Shown piece after piece: positions 23,846-32,308 of a stretch of 33,848 nucleotides of DNA. Origin of the DNA: JAUWQU01 sp964605095 (GTDB lineage: Bacteria > Planctomycetota > Phycisphaerae > SM23-33); contig CAZSBS010000011.1 in assembly GCA_964605095.1 (NCBI GenBank), forward strand, positions 1 to 33,848, read 5' to 3'. A program made the translations under genes and the position numbers. The stretch's first letter is position 1, and every line of letters starts with the position of its first letter. Under the pieces are notes generated by a model that did no database searches, had not been told where the DNA came from, and was given only the letters and a program-made list of their open reading frames with translations.

Positions 23846-24469
23846 CTATGGAAGAATCTCCACCACGGTTCCCAGTGGAATCCGGGGATAGAGTTCGCGG
23901 ATCGCATTGTCGTCCATCGCAACGCACCCCAGCGTGCCCGGGCGGTCGCCCTTGGCCCCGTGGATCATGATCTCCCCGCCCAGCCGAGTGTTCCATGGCG
24001 GCTGATGGCAGCGGGTTATGGCCGTGATTATCGCGTCGTGCTGCTTGAGGTCGATAAGCCCGGCCTTGAACCCGCGATCTGCATCCTCGGCGTTGGGGTA
24101 GTCCAGCCCAAGCGACAGCACGTACTTCGACTCCGGATTGCGGACCACCACGTGGAAAACCCCCTCCGGCGTCCGCTTGTCGCCTTCCTTCTCCTTGTCG
24201 CCGGCAGCGGCCCCGGAAATCATGCGGTAGCTCTTGACCGCCTCGTCGCCGTCGAAGACCGTCATGACGCCCGTGGACTTGCATATCTTGATGGCCGGGT
24301 GCGAAAGCTCGCCGAGAGGCCTGTCCGACCAGTAGACGTCGAATGGCTGGTTGGGCTCGCGGCCCTGAGCCAAGACCCTGTGAGGAATAAGGGAACTATG
24401 CACCAGGCAGCCCCCCACCGCCATCAGCACCGCCGCAGAGCCAATTATCAGCCATCGCCAACGAAGCAT
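23846..24469 (-). CDS. L,D-transpeptidase (YkuD) lipoprotein or membrane-anchored
   Basis: This 207-residue cell-envelope enzyme has an N-terminal hydrophobic segment (6-20) ending in AVGGC, a plausible lipobox with Cys21. The YkuD catalytic motif is MIHGAKGDRPGTLGCVAM with His170 and Cys182. Upstream, KRTPEGVFHV (98-106) is typical of the fold. It would crosslink peptidoglycan stem peptides or attach proteins to them. The start at 24469 includes a basic n-region. It is transcribed convergently to rpmB and divergently from asnS. Confidence 0.9.
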   Translation of the reverse strand: MLRWRWLIIGSAAVLMAVGGCLVHSSLIPHRVLAQGREPNQPFDVYWSDRPLGELSHPAIKICKSTGVMTVFDGDEAVKSYRMISGAAAGDKEKEGDKRTPEGVFHVVVRNPESKYVLSLGLDYPNAEDADRGFKAGLIDLKQHDAIITAITRCHQPPWNTRLGGEIMIHGAKGDRPGTLGCVAMDDNAIRELYPRIPLGTVVEILP

Positions 24470-24498
24470 CCCTGCCGGACTCCCGCCGCGGCCGCCGG

Positions 24499-24679
24499 CC
24501 GCGAATGTTCAATGTTCCAATGCTCAATGTCCAGTCCAACTGCCGCGACCGGGCTGATGGGATTCATATCCCGTTTTCCCGCGTAGCATCCCTTTTACAC
24601 CATCCCGCCCCCCAAACCAAGGCCAAAGTATGGTAGCTTGCAGTAGAGCATTGAACATTTGAACATTGAACATTCGCGG
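24499..24679. repeat. Inverted repeat of AATGTTCAATG type
   Basis: The left arm 24499-24529 (starting CCGCGAATGTTCAATGTTCC) is nearly the exact reverse complement of 24649-24679 (ending TTGAACATTGAACATTCGCG). The arms are about 31 bases and the loop about 120 bases. It occupies the divergent space between the L,D-transpeptidase gene and asnS. Confidence 0.75.
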
Positions 24680-24748
24680 GCGAAGCACGCCCTGTTGACA
24701 CGCCGGCCGTTCTGGCCGATCATAAGCCGGTTGGAGATACCTGCGACC

Positions 24749-26143
24749 ATGAAACGCACGCTTATCAAGAACGCATTGAACGACCTCGCCCCCGGCAACC
24801 AGGTAACGCTGGCTGGGTGGGTTCGGACTGTCCGCACCAGCGGCGGTGGTTTCAGCTTCCTGGCCATCAACGACGGCTCGTGCCTTGCCGCGATCCAGGT
24901 GGTCGCCGACGGCAGCCTGGCCAATTACGACAGCGAAGTCCTGCATCTGACGGCCGGGTGCTCGGTGGCGGTGACGGGAGAGCTCGTCGAGAGCCCCGCC
25001 AAGGGCCAGCGGGTGGAGGTTCGGGCGGCGGAGGTCCGCGTCCTGGGCCTGGCCGACGCCGACAAGTACCCCATCCAGCCCAAGCGACACACGTTCGAGT
25101 TCCTTCGCGGCCAGGCGCACCTGCGTGCCCGGACGAACACATTCGGTTCGATCGCCCGCATCCGCAACCGGATATGTTCAGCCATCCACGAGTTTTTCCA
25201 GCAGCGCGGCTTTCTGTACGTTCACACGCCGGTGATAACCGCCAGCGACTGCGAGGGGGCAGGGCAGATGTTCCGCGTGACGACCCTCGACGTCGACACC
25301 CCGCCGCGGACACCCGAAGGCAAGATCGACTGGACGAAGGACTTCTTCGCCAAGCCGACGTACCTGACGGTCTCCGGGCAGCTCGAGGGCGAGACGTACG
25401 CCTGCGCCCTTGGCGACATCTACACCTTCGGCCCGACGTTCCGGGCGGAGAACTCCAACACCCCCCGCCACCTCGCGGAGTTCTGGATGGTCGAGCCCGA
25501 GATGGCGTTCGCGGACCTGGCCGACAACGCCGACTTGGCCGAAGACTTCCTCAAACACCTATTCCGCTCCGTGCTCCAGAACTGCGACGAGGACATGCGG
25601 CAGCTCAACCAGTGGGTCGACAAGACGCTGCTCGAGACGCTGACCCACATCGTCGACAGCAGCTTCGAGCGGGTGACGTACACCGAGGCGATCAAGCTTC
25701 TGACTGCCGGCGACCACAAGTGGGACTTCCAGCCGTCATGGGGCTGCGATTTGCAGACCGAGCACGAGCGGTTCCTTGCCGAGGAGACCTTCCGCAGGCC
25801 GGTGATCATCACGGACTATCCATCGACGATCAAGCCGTTCTACATGCGCCTCAGCGACGATGGGCGGACAGTCGCGGCGATGGACGTGCTGGTGCCCAAG
25901 ATCGGCGAGATAATCGGCGGCTCGCAGCGCGAGGAGCGGCTGGACGTGCTGGCCTCCCGCATGAACGCCCAGAAGATGAACCTTGACGATTACTGGTGGT
26001 ACCTGGACTTGCGGCGCTACGGGACGGTGCCGCACGCGGGCTTCGGCCTGGGGCTTGAGAGAACGGTCCTGTTCGCCACGGGCATGACCAACATCCGCGA
26101 CGTGATCCCTTACCCGAGAACGCCACGAAACGCGGACTTCTGA
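24749..26143 (+). CDS. asnS: Asparagine--tRNA ligase
   Basis: This 464-residue class IIb synthetase has an N-terminal OB fold (VTLAGWVRTVRTSGGGFSFL) and motif 1 around HEFFQQRGFLYVHTPVIT. YLTVSGQLEGETYACALGD follows. Motif 2 is FRAENSNTPRHLAEFWMVEPE and motif 3 is GFGLGLERTVLFATGMTNI, ending DVIPYPRTPRNADF. It lacks the D-specific features of AspRS. The start at 24749 has GGAG twelve bases upstream; the frame upstream overlaps the inverted repeat. It is followed after one base by the PHP gene. Confidence 0.96.
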   Translation: MKRTLIKNALNDLAPGNQVTLAGWVRTVRTSGGGFSFLAINDGSCLAAIQVVADGSLANYDSEVLHLTAGCSVAVTGELVESPAKGQRVEVRAAEVRVLGLADADKYPIQPKRHTFEFLRGQAHLRARTNTFGSIARIRNRICSAIHEFFQQRGFLYVHTPVITASDCEGAGQMFRVTTLDVDTPPRTPEGKIDWTKDFFAKPTYLTVSGQLEGETYACALGDIYTFGPTFRAENSNTPRHLAEFWMVEPEMAFADLADNADLAEDFLKHLFRSVLQNCDEDMRQLNQWVDKTLLETLTHIVDSSFERVTYTEAIKLLTAGDHKWDFQPSWGCDLQTEHERFLAEETFRRPVIITDYPSTIKPFYMRLSDDGRTVAAMDVLVPKIGEIIGGSQREERLDVLASRMNAQKMNLDDYWWYLDLRRYGTVPHAGFGLGLERTVLFATGMTNIRDVIPYPRTPRNADF

Positions 26144-26144
26144 A

Positions 26145-26804
26145 ATGAAAGTAGAGCTTCACTGCCACACGAGCCTGTACAGCGCGTGCGCGTCCGGTTC
26201 TCCGCGCGAGCTTTTCCATGCGTATATCGCCCACGGATACGACGCGGTGTACCTGACCGAGCACCACCGCATGTGGCGCCCGCACGAACTGGCCGAGGCG
26301 CAGGAGACGTTTCCGCAGTTGCGGATCTTGCCCGGCGTCGAACTCAACCTGGTGATGGAGCCGCTGACCCATCTGCTTGTGCTGGGATCGCTGGACACCG
26401 AGTACCTGATGATCAACAATCCCGCCTGGGTGCTCGAAAAGGCTCGCGCGGAAGGCCATCTGACGGTCCTGGCCCACCCGTGCCGTTGGGAAGGCGGGGC
26501 GCACATACTCGACCAGGGTCTCCGCCCCGACGCCATCGAGTACAGAACCTGCAACCAGGAGTTCACCCAGGCCGCGACCGCACGCGACCTGGCCGAGAGG
26601 CTCAAGCTTCCGCTCGTCAACTCCGGCGACACCCATACCGTCGACATGGTCGGCAGGTACTGGATCGAAACGGCTGAGCCTGTCGAGGAGGCCGACGACA
26701 TCCGCCGGATCGTCCTGGCCGGCAAGTACGAGTGCCATACCAAGGAAGAAAAACGCATGCTTCGCCGCGGCTTCAAGTCCGACCCGGGTCGGCTGGGAAT
26801 ATAG
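26145..26804 (+). CDS. PHP-domain metal-dependent phosphoesterase
   Basis: This 219-residue protein has the full set of PHP metal ligands: HCH (6-8), TEHH (38-41), PGVELN with Glu66, AHP with His111, and GDTHTVD with Asp162 and His164. It starts one base after the asnS stop, so the two are translationally coupled. The family covers histidinol phosphatases, RNA/DNA 3'-5' nucleases (YciV/TrpH) and polymerase-associated PHP domains. The short length and HCHT start fit a stand-alone phosphoesterase. The substrate is unknown. Confidence 0.9.
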   Translation: MKVELHCHTSLYSACASGSPRELFHAYIAHGYDAVYLTEHHRMWRPHELAEAQETFPQLRILPGVELNLVMEPLTHLLVLGSLDTEYLMINNPAWVLEKARAEGHLTVLAHPCRWEGGAHILDQGLRPDAIEYRTCNQEFTQAATARDLAERLKLPLVNSGDTHTVDMVGRYWIETAEPVEEADDIRRIVLAGKYECHTKEEKRMLRRGFKSDPGRLGI

Positions 26805-26817
26805 TCTATTGCGGATT

Positions 26818-26835
26818 GTCCCGGCGCGCCGGGAC
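26818..26835. other. 18-bp perfect palindrome after PHP gene
   Basis: GTCCCGGCGCGCCGGGAC is its own reverse complement and lies 14 bases after the stop codon. It can form a strong GC hairpin but has no T-run, so it could be a terminator stem or a protein-binding site. Confidence 0.6.
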
Positions 26836-27051
26836 GGATTTCCAATATCCCCAGCGGTTGACGCGGTTTAAACGCCGAGGAACAGACGCCGAGCAACAGA
26901 TCACTGGGTCTCTGAAGGCCTTTCGCAAGCTGTCCTTTGAAAGAGTTCAATGCCTTGGGCTCGCGTCGGCGGCGCCGATAAGAGAATCCGAAATCCGCAA
27001 TTTGACACCTCTCTAGGCCGTGGTTCTGTTATCAGTGTCGAGATTCTCTTC

Positions 27052-28308
27052 ATGAACAAGCCAGTGGAACAGATATTGATCGTCGGCGGCGGATCCGCGG
27101 GCATCTCGGCCGGCATAGCCGCGGCCTCCGGCGGCGCGCCCGGCGTGGTCATTCTCGAACGCCTGCCGCGCCCGTGCGCCAAGCTGCTTGCCAGTGGCGG
27201 CGGGCGGGCCAATATCACCAACATGCTTCCGGTCGCGGATTTCGTCGCGTGCTTAGGCAGGCAAGGCCGGTTCGCCATGCCCGCACTGGAGGCGTTCGGC
27301 TCGGCGGCGCTGCGACAATGGCTCGATGAGTTGGGGGTGCCGACTATCTGCACCGACGGCCTGCACGTGTTCCCCGCCAGCCAGCGCGCCGGCGACGTGC
27401 TCGCGGCCCTGGTCCGCCGTGCCGGCTCACTCGGCGTCGAGTTGCGAACCGGCGTCCGCGCCGTTCGGCTGCGCCTGGGGGAGGCAGGACGTGTCGAGGG
27501 CATCGAGACCGAGGGCGGCGCCTTCATGCCCGCCTCGGCCGTCGTGCTGGCGTGCGGCGGGCGCGGATACCCAAGCCTGGGCGGCTCGGCCGACGGGTGC
27601 GAACTTGCCCGACAGGCCGGGCACGAGATCGTCGCGCCGACGCCCGCACTTGTCCCGCTGGAGACGGCCGAGGCGTGGCCTGGACAATGTGCCGGCCTGG
27701 CCGTGAGCGGCGCGAAAGTCTCCATCGACGTGCCGCGCTGCCGCCGTAGCGAGACCGGCGACGTGATATTCACTCATCACGGCCTGTCCGGCCCGGCCGT
27801 GCTGGACCTGTCCGCAGACGTGGCCGAGTTGCTGGCCAAATGCCCCACCGTGCCACTTGTGGTTCAGTGGCTCTCCGACGCCCCGGCCGGGGCGTGGCGA
27901 GAGCGGCTCGACAAGGCCCAGGCAACCGCCGGGCGGAAGCTCGTTGCCAACGTCGTGGCCAATTGGCTGCCGCACAGGCTCGCCGACGCGCTGTGCGAGC
28001 AGGCGGGCTGCGGGCGCACGAGGGCCGCGGAGTTAAAGGCCGACCGGCGCGACGCCTTGGCGGCCCTGCTCGGCGGGACCCGGCTGACAGTCGCCGCCAC
28101 GGGCGGATTCGAGCGGGCAATGGTCACCCGGGGCGGGGTGGCGCTCAAGGGCGTGGACCCGCGAACCATGGCCAGTCGGCGTAGCGGCGGGCTCTTCCTG
28201 GCCGGGGAGTTGCTGGACCTCGACGGCCCGTGCGGCGGCTTCAACCTCCAGTGGGCATTTTCCAGCGGGCGACTGGCGGGCCTGAACGCCGCCAAACACG
28301 GAAAATGA
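27052..28308 (+). CDS. HI0933/BaiN-type NAD(P)/FAD-dependent oxidoreductase
   Basis: This 418-residue flavoprotein opens with the FAD-binding ILIVGGGSAGISAGIAA (8-24). It has the family hallmark LLASGGGRANITNM (45-58), VVLACGGRGYPSLGGSADG in the middle, GDVIFTHHGLSGPAVLDLS, and near the end GGLFLAGELLDLDGPCGGFN. This matches the HI0933/YhiN/BaiN group of putative reductases; the substrate is unknown. The start at 27052 (MNKPVEQ) is chosen for the FAD motif; there is no clear Shine-Dalgarno. The upstream spacer contains an ATCCGAAATCCGCAA repeat. Confidence 0.92.
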   Translation: MNKPVEQILIVGGGSAGISAGIAAASGGAPGVVILERLPRPCAKLLASGGGRANITNMLPVADFVACLGRQGRFAMPALEAFGSAALRQWLDELGVPTICTDGLHVFPASQRAGDVLAALVRRAGSLGVELRTGVRAVRLRLGEAGRVEGIETEGGAFMPASAVVLACGGRGYPSLGGSADGCELARQAGHEIVAPTPALVPLETAEAWPGQCAGLAVSGAKVSIDVPRCRRSETGDVIFTHHGLSGPAVLDLSADVAELLAKCPTVPLVVQWLSDAPAGAWRERLDKAQATAGRKLVANVVANWLPHRLADALCEQAGCGRTRAAELKADRRDALAALLGGTRLTVAATGGFERAMVTRGGVALKGVDPRTMASRRSGGLFLAGELLDLDGPCGGFNLQWAFSSGRLAGLNAAKHGK

Positions 28309-28315
28309 GTAAGAA

Positions 28316-28350
28316 GAAGCGGATTACCGCAGAGACACAGAGGATCTGAG
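28316..28350. repeat. Diverged dispersed repeat (CGCAGAGACACAGAGG)
   Basis: This intergenic stretch carries CCGCAGAGACACAGAGGATC, resembling the outer arm of the foldback elements at 6135 and 12477. It is more diverged and appears single. Confidence 0.45.
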
Positions 28351-28390
28351 GGTAAAACAAGAGGAAGGAAATCCAAAAGGAATCCGCCAC

Positions 28391-29563
28391 GTGCCGCCAT
28401 TGGTGCTTCTGCTTATACTGACGTTCATCGAGAGCCTCTCGACGATACTCATCGAGCGGGGGTCGTATTTCTACTGCCACGACAGGCTGGGCTTCTCCGA
28501 CGCGCAAAACCTTTCGCTCGCCCTGGCGTTCGGCGTCGCCTACGCGCTGGGCGCTATCACCAGTCATCCGGTTTCCCGGAGGCTGGGCGAGAGAAGGCTG
28601 CTGACGATAGCCGTGGTCGCGCAGTTGCTGGCCTCAGTGGTCATGGCCTGGCTGCCAAGCCCGGCGGTGCTTTTTGCCGGCATGACGTTGTCGGGCCTTC
28701 TGAACGGGCAGAAGTGGCCGGTGATCGAGTCCTACGTCACCGCCGGCCGGACGCCGCTGAGAACGGCGAGGATACTGGGCTACTTCAACATGTCATGGGC
28801 CCTGGCTGTCCCGGTGGCGCTGGTGTTGGCCGGGCCGCTGATCGAGTGGCGGTCCTGGGGCCTGTTCGCCCTGGCTGGGACGCTCAACGTCGTCACGCTT
28901 GGCCTGGTCGCCGTGCTGCCAAGCCGGTGCGTGCATCTGCCGCACGACCACCCGGAGCGTCCCCGGCCCGAGCAGGCACTCAGGCTTGGCCGGCTCATGT
29001 ATTCCGCCCGGATGCTGATGCTGGCCAGCTACTCCAGCATGTGGATCCTCGCGGCCCTGATGCCTCGCATCTTCGCCGACCTCGGCTATTCCACCAGCCA
29101 GTCCACGGCATTGTCGGCCACGCTGGACATCACGCGGCTGGCGGCCTTCGCGATCCTTGGCGCCTGGGCAGGTTGGCACGGGCGAAGGTACCCGCTGATT
29201 ATCGCCATGCCCATCCTGGCCGGCGGATTCTCAATGGTGATCTTCGGGACCAGCCTGGGGATCGTTCTGGGCGGTGAGTTGATGTTCGGCGCGGCAGCGG
29301 GGATCATCTACTTCGCGTCGCTCTATTACGCCATCGTCGTGAAGAACGCCTCCGTCGAGGCCGGCGGCGGCCACGAGGGGCTCATCGGCTCGGGCTTCGC
29401 CCTCGGCCCGCTTGCCGGGCTAATCGGCGTGGCGCTCGAGCCGCACATCGGCAGCCGGGTCGGCGGCATCCTGCTGGGCGTGGCCCCGATCTTCTGCATC
29501 TGCTACATCCTGGCCGCACGAAGCATGATCCGGCTGGGCCGGCCTGTTGTTGAATCTCGTTAG
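28391..29563 (+). CDS. MFS transporter
   Basis: This 390-residue integral membrane protein has about twelve hydrophobic helices and a cytoplasmic loop after the sixth (residues about 178-205, PSRCVHLPHDHPERPRPEQA). Between helices 2 and 3 is SHPVSRRLGERRLL, the MFS motif A region. It starts with GTG at 28391, supported by AAAGGA nine bases upstream. The substrate cannot be inferred. It stands alone between the flavoprotein and histidine kinase genes. Confidence 0.88.
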   Translation: MPPLVLLLILTFIESLSTILIERGSYFYCHDRLGFSDAQNLSLALAFGVAYALGAITSHPVSRRLGERRLLTIAVVAQLLASVVMAWLPSPAVLFAGMTLSGLLNGQKWPVIESYVTAGRTPLRTARILGYFNMSWALAVPVALVLAGPLIEWRSWGLFALAGTLNVVTLGLVAVLPSRCVHLPHDHPERPRPEQALRLGRLMYSARMLMLASYSSMWILAALMPRIFADLGYSTSQSTALSATLDITRLAAFAILGAWAGWHGRRYPLIIAMPILAGGFSMVIFGTSLGIVLGGELMFGAAAGIIYFASLYYAIVVKNASVEAGGGHEGLIGSGFALGPLAGLIGVALEPHIGSRVGGILLGVAPIFCICYILAARSMIRLGRPVVESR

Positions 29564-29576
29564 GGACCTGTGGAAG

Positions 29577-29620
29577 GGTCTTATGGACCCTATGGGTCCT
29601 ATAAGTCCTATGGGACCTAT
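29577..29620. repeat. Palindromic GTCCTAT repeat, copy 2
   Basis: This is a short run of ATGGACCCTATGGGTCCTAT and AGTCCTATGGGACCTAT, with overlapping palindromes. It shares TAAGTCCTAT with 8305-8330. It is intergenic, just before the histidine kinase. Confidence 0.6.
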
Positions 29621-29732
29621 GCCCCAAAACAGCCATGGAAGCATGGTGCCGCGCGGGAGCACCACGTGGGAGATTGTTGGAACCGCACCCTCGACTTGTG
29701 TACAAAAGCGGGATACGTGGTACCATATCGGC

Positions 29733-31202
29733 ATGCCCGAACCGGCGGACGAAAAATATGTCGAGTTGGCCCCGCTCCCTCAGGACGATGGCCCGCCGCG
29801 ATACGAGCCGGACCTGACCATCACCGAGCAGGAACTGGTCGAGCGGCTGGGCTGGTTCACGCACGTCCGCTGGCTGATGGCGGGCGGCACGCTCGTGCTG
29901 CTGCTGTTCTGCTGGTACGGCCTGGGCGTGCGGTTCCACGTCGCCAACGCCCCGCCAACGCTTGGCCCTGCCATCTACGTGACCTGGCTGATCTTCGTCT
30001 ACAACGCGGTGTTCACCGTGCTGGTCCGGCGGATCCGCCGCGGCGGGACCATCAGCCAGCGGAGAATCAACCTGGTTGCCCTGGGGCAGATCGCCTGCGA
30101 CATGATTGCCGTCACGGTGATTGTCCATCACACGGGCGGGGTGGCGAACTATTTCGTCATTCTCGTGCTGCTGCCGATGGTCATAGCGTCGGAGCTTCTG
30201 CCGCAGGCGCTGGCATATTTGTGCGCGGCCGGGGCGTCGGTGCTGTTCAACGCCATGGCATGGGGCGAGTATTCCGGCCTGCTGGCGTACGTTCACGTGG
30301 ACCTATCGGGCGGGCGGGGCGAGAGCGTCGTATCTGGCCTTCACGCCGACTGGGTCTACGTGCTCCAGGTCACCGGCGCGATGTCGGCGATGAGTTTCAT
30401 GATGGTCTTCATCGCCTCGGCGATCTCCACCCGTCTGCGTCAGCGAGAGCGCGAGTTGGAGGACGCCTACCGCCGCCTGCACAACGCCGACGAGGCCAAG
30501 AGCTTCTTCATGCGAAAGGCCGGTCACGAAATGCGCGCGCCCCTGGCGGCGATAGTGTCGATCCTGGACGCCATCGCGCAGGACGGGCAGGCCCAGCTCA
30601 ACGACCAGCAGCAGCGACTGATGAACCGCGCGGCCATGAGATCAAAGGCGCTGATGGAGATGGTCAACGACCTGCGTCGCTACGCCCGGCTGCGGGCGGC
30701 GCCGCGGGATGTGCTCCACACCGGCTACCTCGCCCTGGACGACCTGGCCGAGCAGGTCATCGAACTGCTGGGCTCGCACGCCGCCGCGGCGGGGCTCAGC
30801 CTTACCGCCCGCGTCGAGCCGGGACCCGTCACGGCCGACGAGGAACTCATCAAGCAGGTCGTCATAAACCTGGTCACCAACGCCATTCAGTACACCCCCA
30901 AGGGCGGGTCGGTCGAGGTCGTCGTTCGCGCGGACAGGCCGTGGGCTGTGCTGGAGGTGGCCGACACCGGCATCGGCCTGAGCGACACCGCTCGGCGGCA
31001 CCTCTTCGAGGAGTTCTACCGCAGCCCCGAGGCCAAGAAAACCTTCCGAGACGGCACCGGCCTGGGCCTGTCGATCTGCAAGCGGGTCATCGACATCCAC
31101 GGCGGGCAGATCTCAGCCCAATCGCGGCCCGGAGGCGGAAGCATCTTCTCCATCCGCCTGCCCCTTGCCTCTACCTGCCCCGTAGACAGGCCGGGGCAGT
31201 AA
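29733..31202 (+). CDS. Membrane sensor histidine kinase (orphan)
   Basis: This 489-residue kinase has about six membrane helices (roughly 47-65, 80-98, 113-131, 138-155, 158-176, 207-230) and little periplasmic sequence. A coiled-coil linker (234-255) follows. The H-box is AGHEMRAPLAAIVSILDAI with His265, the N-box is NLVTNAIQYTP, G1 is DTGIGLS, and FEEFYRSPEAKK precedes G2 DGTGLGLSICKRV. All catalytic boxes are intact. No response regulator is adjacent. The start at 29733 is chosen because longer frames run through the repeat; there is no good Shine-Dalgarno. The signal is unknown, and intramembrane sensing is suggested by the short loops. Confidence 0.92.
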   Translation: MPEPADEKYVELAPLPQDDGPPRYEPDLTITEQELVERLGWFTHVRWLMAGGTLVLLLFCWYGLGVRFHVANAPPTLGPAIYVTWLIFVYNAVFTVLVRRIRRGGTISQRRINLVALGQIACDMIAVTVIVHHTGGVANYFVILVLLPMVIASELLPQALAYLCAAGASVLFNAMAWGEYSGLLAYVHVDLSGGRGESVVSGLHADWVYVLQVTGAMSAMSFMMVFIASAISTRLRQRERELEDAYRRLHNADEAKSFFMRKAGHEMRAPLAAIVSILDAIAQDGQAQLNDQQQRLMNRAAMRSKALMEMVNDLRRYARLRAAPRDVLHTGYLALDDLAEQVIELLGSHAAAAGLSLTARVEPGPVTADEELIKQVVINLVTNAIQYTPKGGSVEVVVRADRPWAVLEVADTGIGLSDTARRHLFEEFYRSPEAKKTFRDGTGLGLSICKRVIDIHGGQISAQSRPGGGSIFSIRLPLASTCPVDRPGQ

Positions 31203-31220
31203 GGTGGATGCGGGTGCTTT

Positions 31221-31465
31221 GATTGCGGATTGCGGATTGCGAAGTCCCGAGCGAAGTCGAGGGGCGGATTCACGCGGCATGCGCCGGGGAGCCAACAAGA
31301 CGCGAACATTGTTGTTGACGTTTCTTCCCAACAATGGAGCATGTCAAGCGGCGTGGTACACTGCACGCATACGCTGAAGTGGGCGATCAAACAGAATCCG
31401 GCTTTCGTCGGCAATATCTGAACTATGCAATGATTGCGTGAGTCCGCAATCCGCAATCCGCAATC
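31221..31465. repeat. Inverted repeat of GATTGCG tandem units
   Basis: GATTGCGGATTGCGGATTGC (31221-31240, continuing to 31246) is inverted at 31440-31465 (TCCGCAATCCGCAATCCGCA). The arms of about 26 bases differ at two positions. Related CCGCAAT strings occur near 21170 and 26990. The 190-bp loop has no credible gene but contains CATTGTTG...CAACAATG, a small hairpin. Confidence 0.75.
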
Positions 31466-31467
31466 GT

Positions 31468-32046
31468 TTACCGCCCTTGCTTGAGCAGGCGGGCGGAGAA
31501 CTTGGCGGCCGGGAAGAATCGGCCAGGGGACGTGCTGCGGGCGTCAAGGTCGCTCATCAGGTATACCTTGTCGGCCGGGATGCGGCAGACTTCCTGAAGG
31601 GCGTTTACCAACTCGACAAGGCAGTCGAACTGCCCCTTGTCAGGCTTTTGGGCGGAGAAGTCGCCGATGATGCACACGCCGACGCTCTGGGGCTGCCAGA
31701 ATCCCGAAATGTGCTGGCCACTCTGCTGCTTGCGCCAGTTATCGGTGGCGATGACACGCCAGGCGCCGGTATTGTCGCGATCAACAATGAAGTGGCAGCC
31801 CTGAGCAACCGGGCTGGACCGATCCGCCGCCGAGTGGACGATAACATAGGTCCACTGGCTGCGGCTGATCGCGGCGGCAGTGTCGTAGACGACCTCGGCC
31901 GCCCCGGTCGGCGGAGGGGACAGCACGGCCAATGGCTGAGCAGTGGCACTGATGGGCGGGGTTTCCATCATCATCAACGCCAAGGCGCCGAAGGTCATCG
32001 AAACGAACAACGCCGTCAGAGTTTTGACCGTCCTTGATCCGCCCAT
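31468..32046 (-). CDS. N-acetylmuramoyl-L-alanine amidase-like (PGRP fold), zinc site degenerate
   Basis: This 192-residue protein has a membrane anchor or uncleaved signal (about 10-27) and an Amidase_2-like domain: YVIVHSAAD with His71, QGCHFIVDRDNTGAW, QQSGQHISG with His112, SVGVCIIGDF (121-130) and a final LMSDLDARSTSPG. In active amidases the last motif is GHxD...TxCPG, giving a zinc His and Cys. Here both are replaced (Ser165 and Ser173). It may bind peptidoglycan without cutting it. The order of motifs supports the fold; catalytic loss is inferred from alignment by eye. Confidence 0.8.
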   Translation of the reverse strand: MGGSRTVKTLTALFVSMTFGALALMMMETPPISATAQPLAVLSPPPTGAAEVVYDTAAAISRSQWTYVIVHSAADRSSPVAQGCHFIVDRDNTGAWRVIATDNWRKQQSGQHISGFWQPQSVGVCIIGDFSAQKPDKGQFDCLVELVNALQEVCRIPADKVYLMSDLDARSTSPGRFFPAAKFSARLLKQGR

Positions 32047-32308
32047 ACCAAGCCTGCCATGTGGTATTGCACAGTTTTCCAGAAACGCTGTAGTTCAACT
32101 CAGCCAGCGAGTCTAACCATCTCATCGGCGCAGGGCAAGGTTTTACAATAGCAAATCTCGCGAAAGACGGAAGTTTTTCACCAAGGTCTTTCATTCGAAG
32201 GATGATCCGCAAAAACCCCGGACTGCCCACAACCCCGTAAGCCCGCAACAGAAAAGAAGGTCTTGGGGCTGTGACCTTCTTCTCCCTCGGTTCCACAGGA
32301 GCCAAGAG

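Noticed and set aside
29547..29732. Upstream extension of the histidine kinase
   Set aside because: The extension translates the GTCCTAT repeat into Met/Gly/Pro repeats and overlaps the end of the MFS gene.
31230..31421. 63-codon frame between the histidine kinase and amidase genes
   Set aside because: It starts in the GATTGCG repeat, has no ribosome-binding site and shows no family features.
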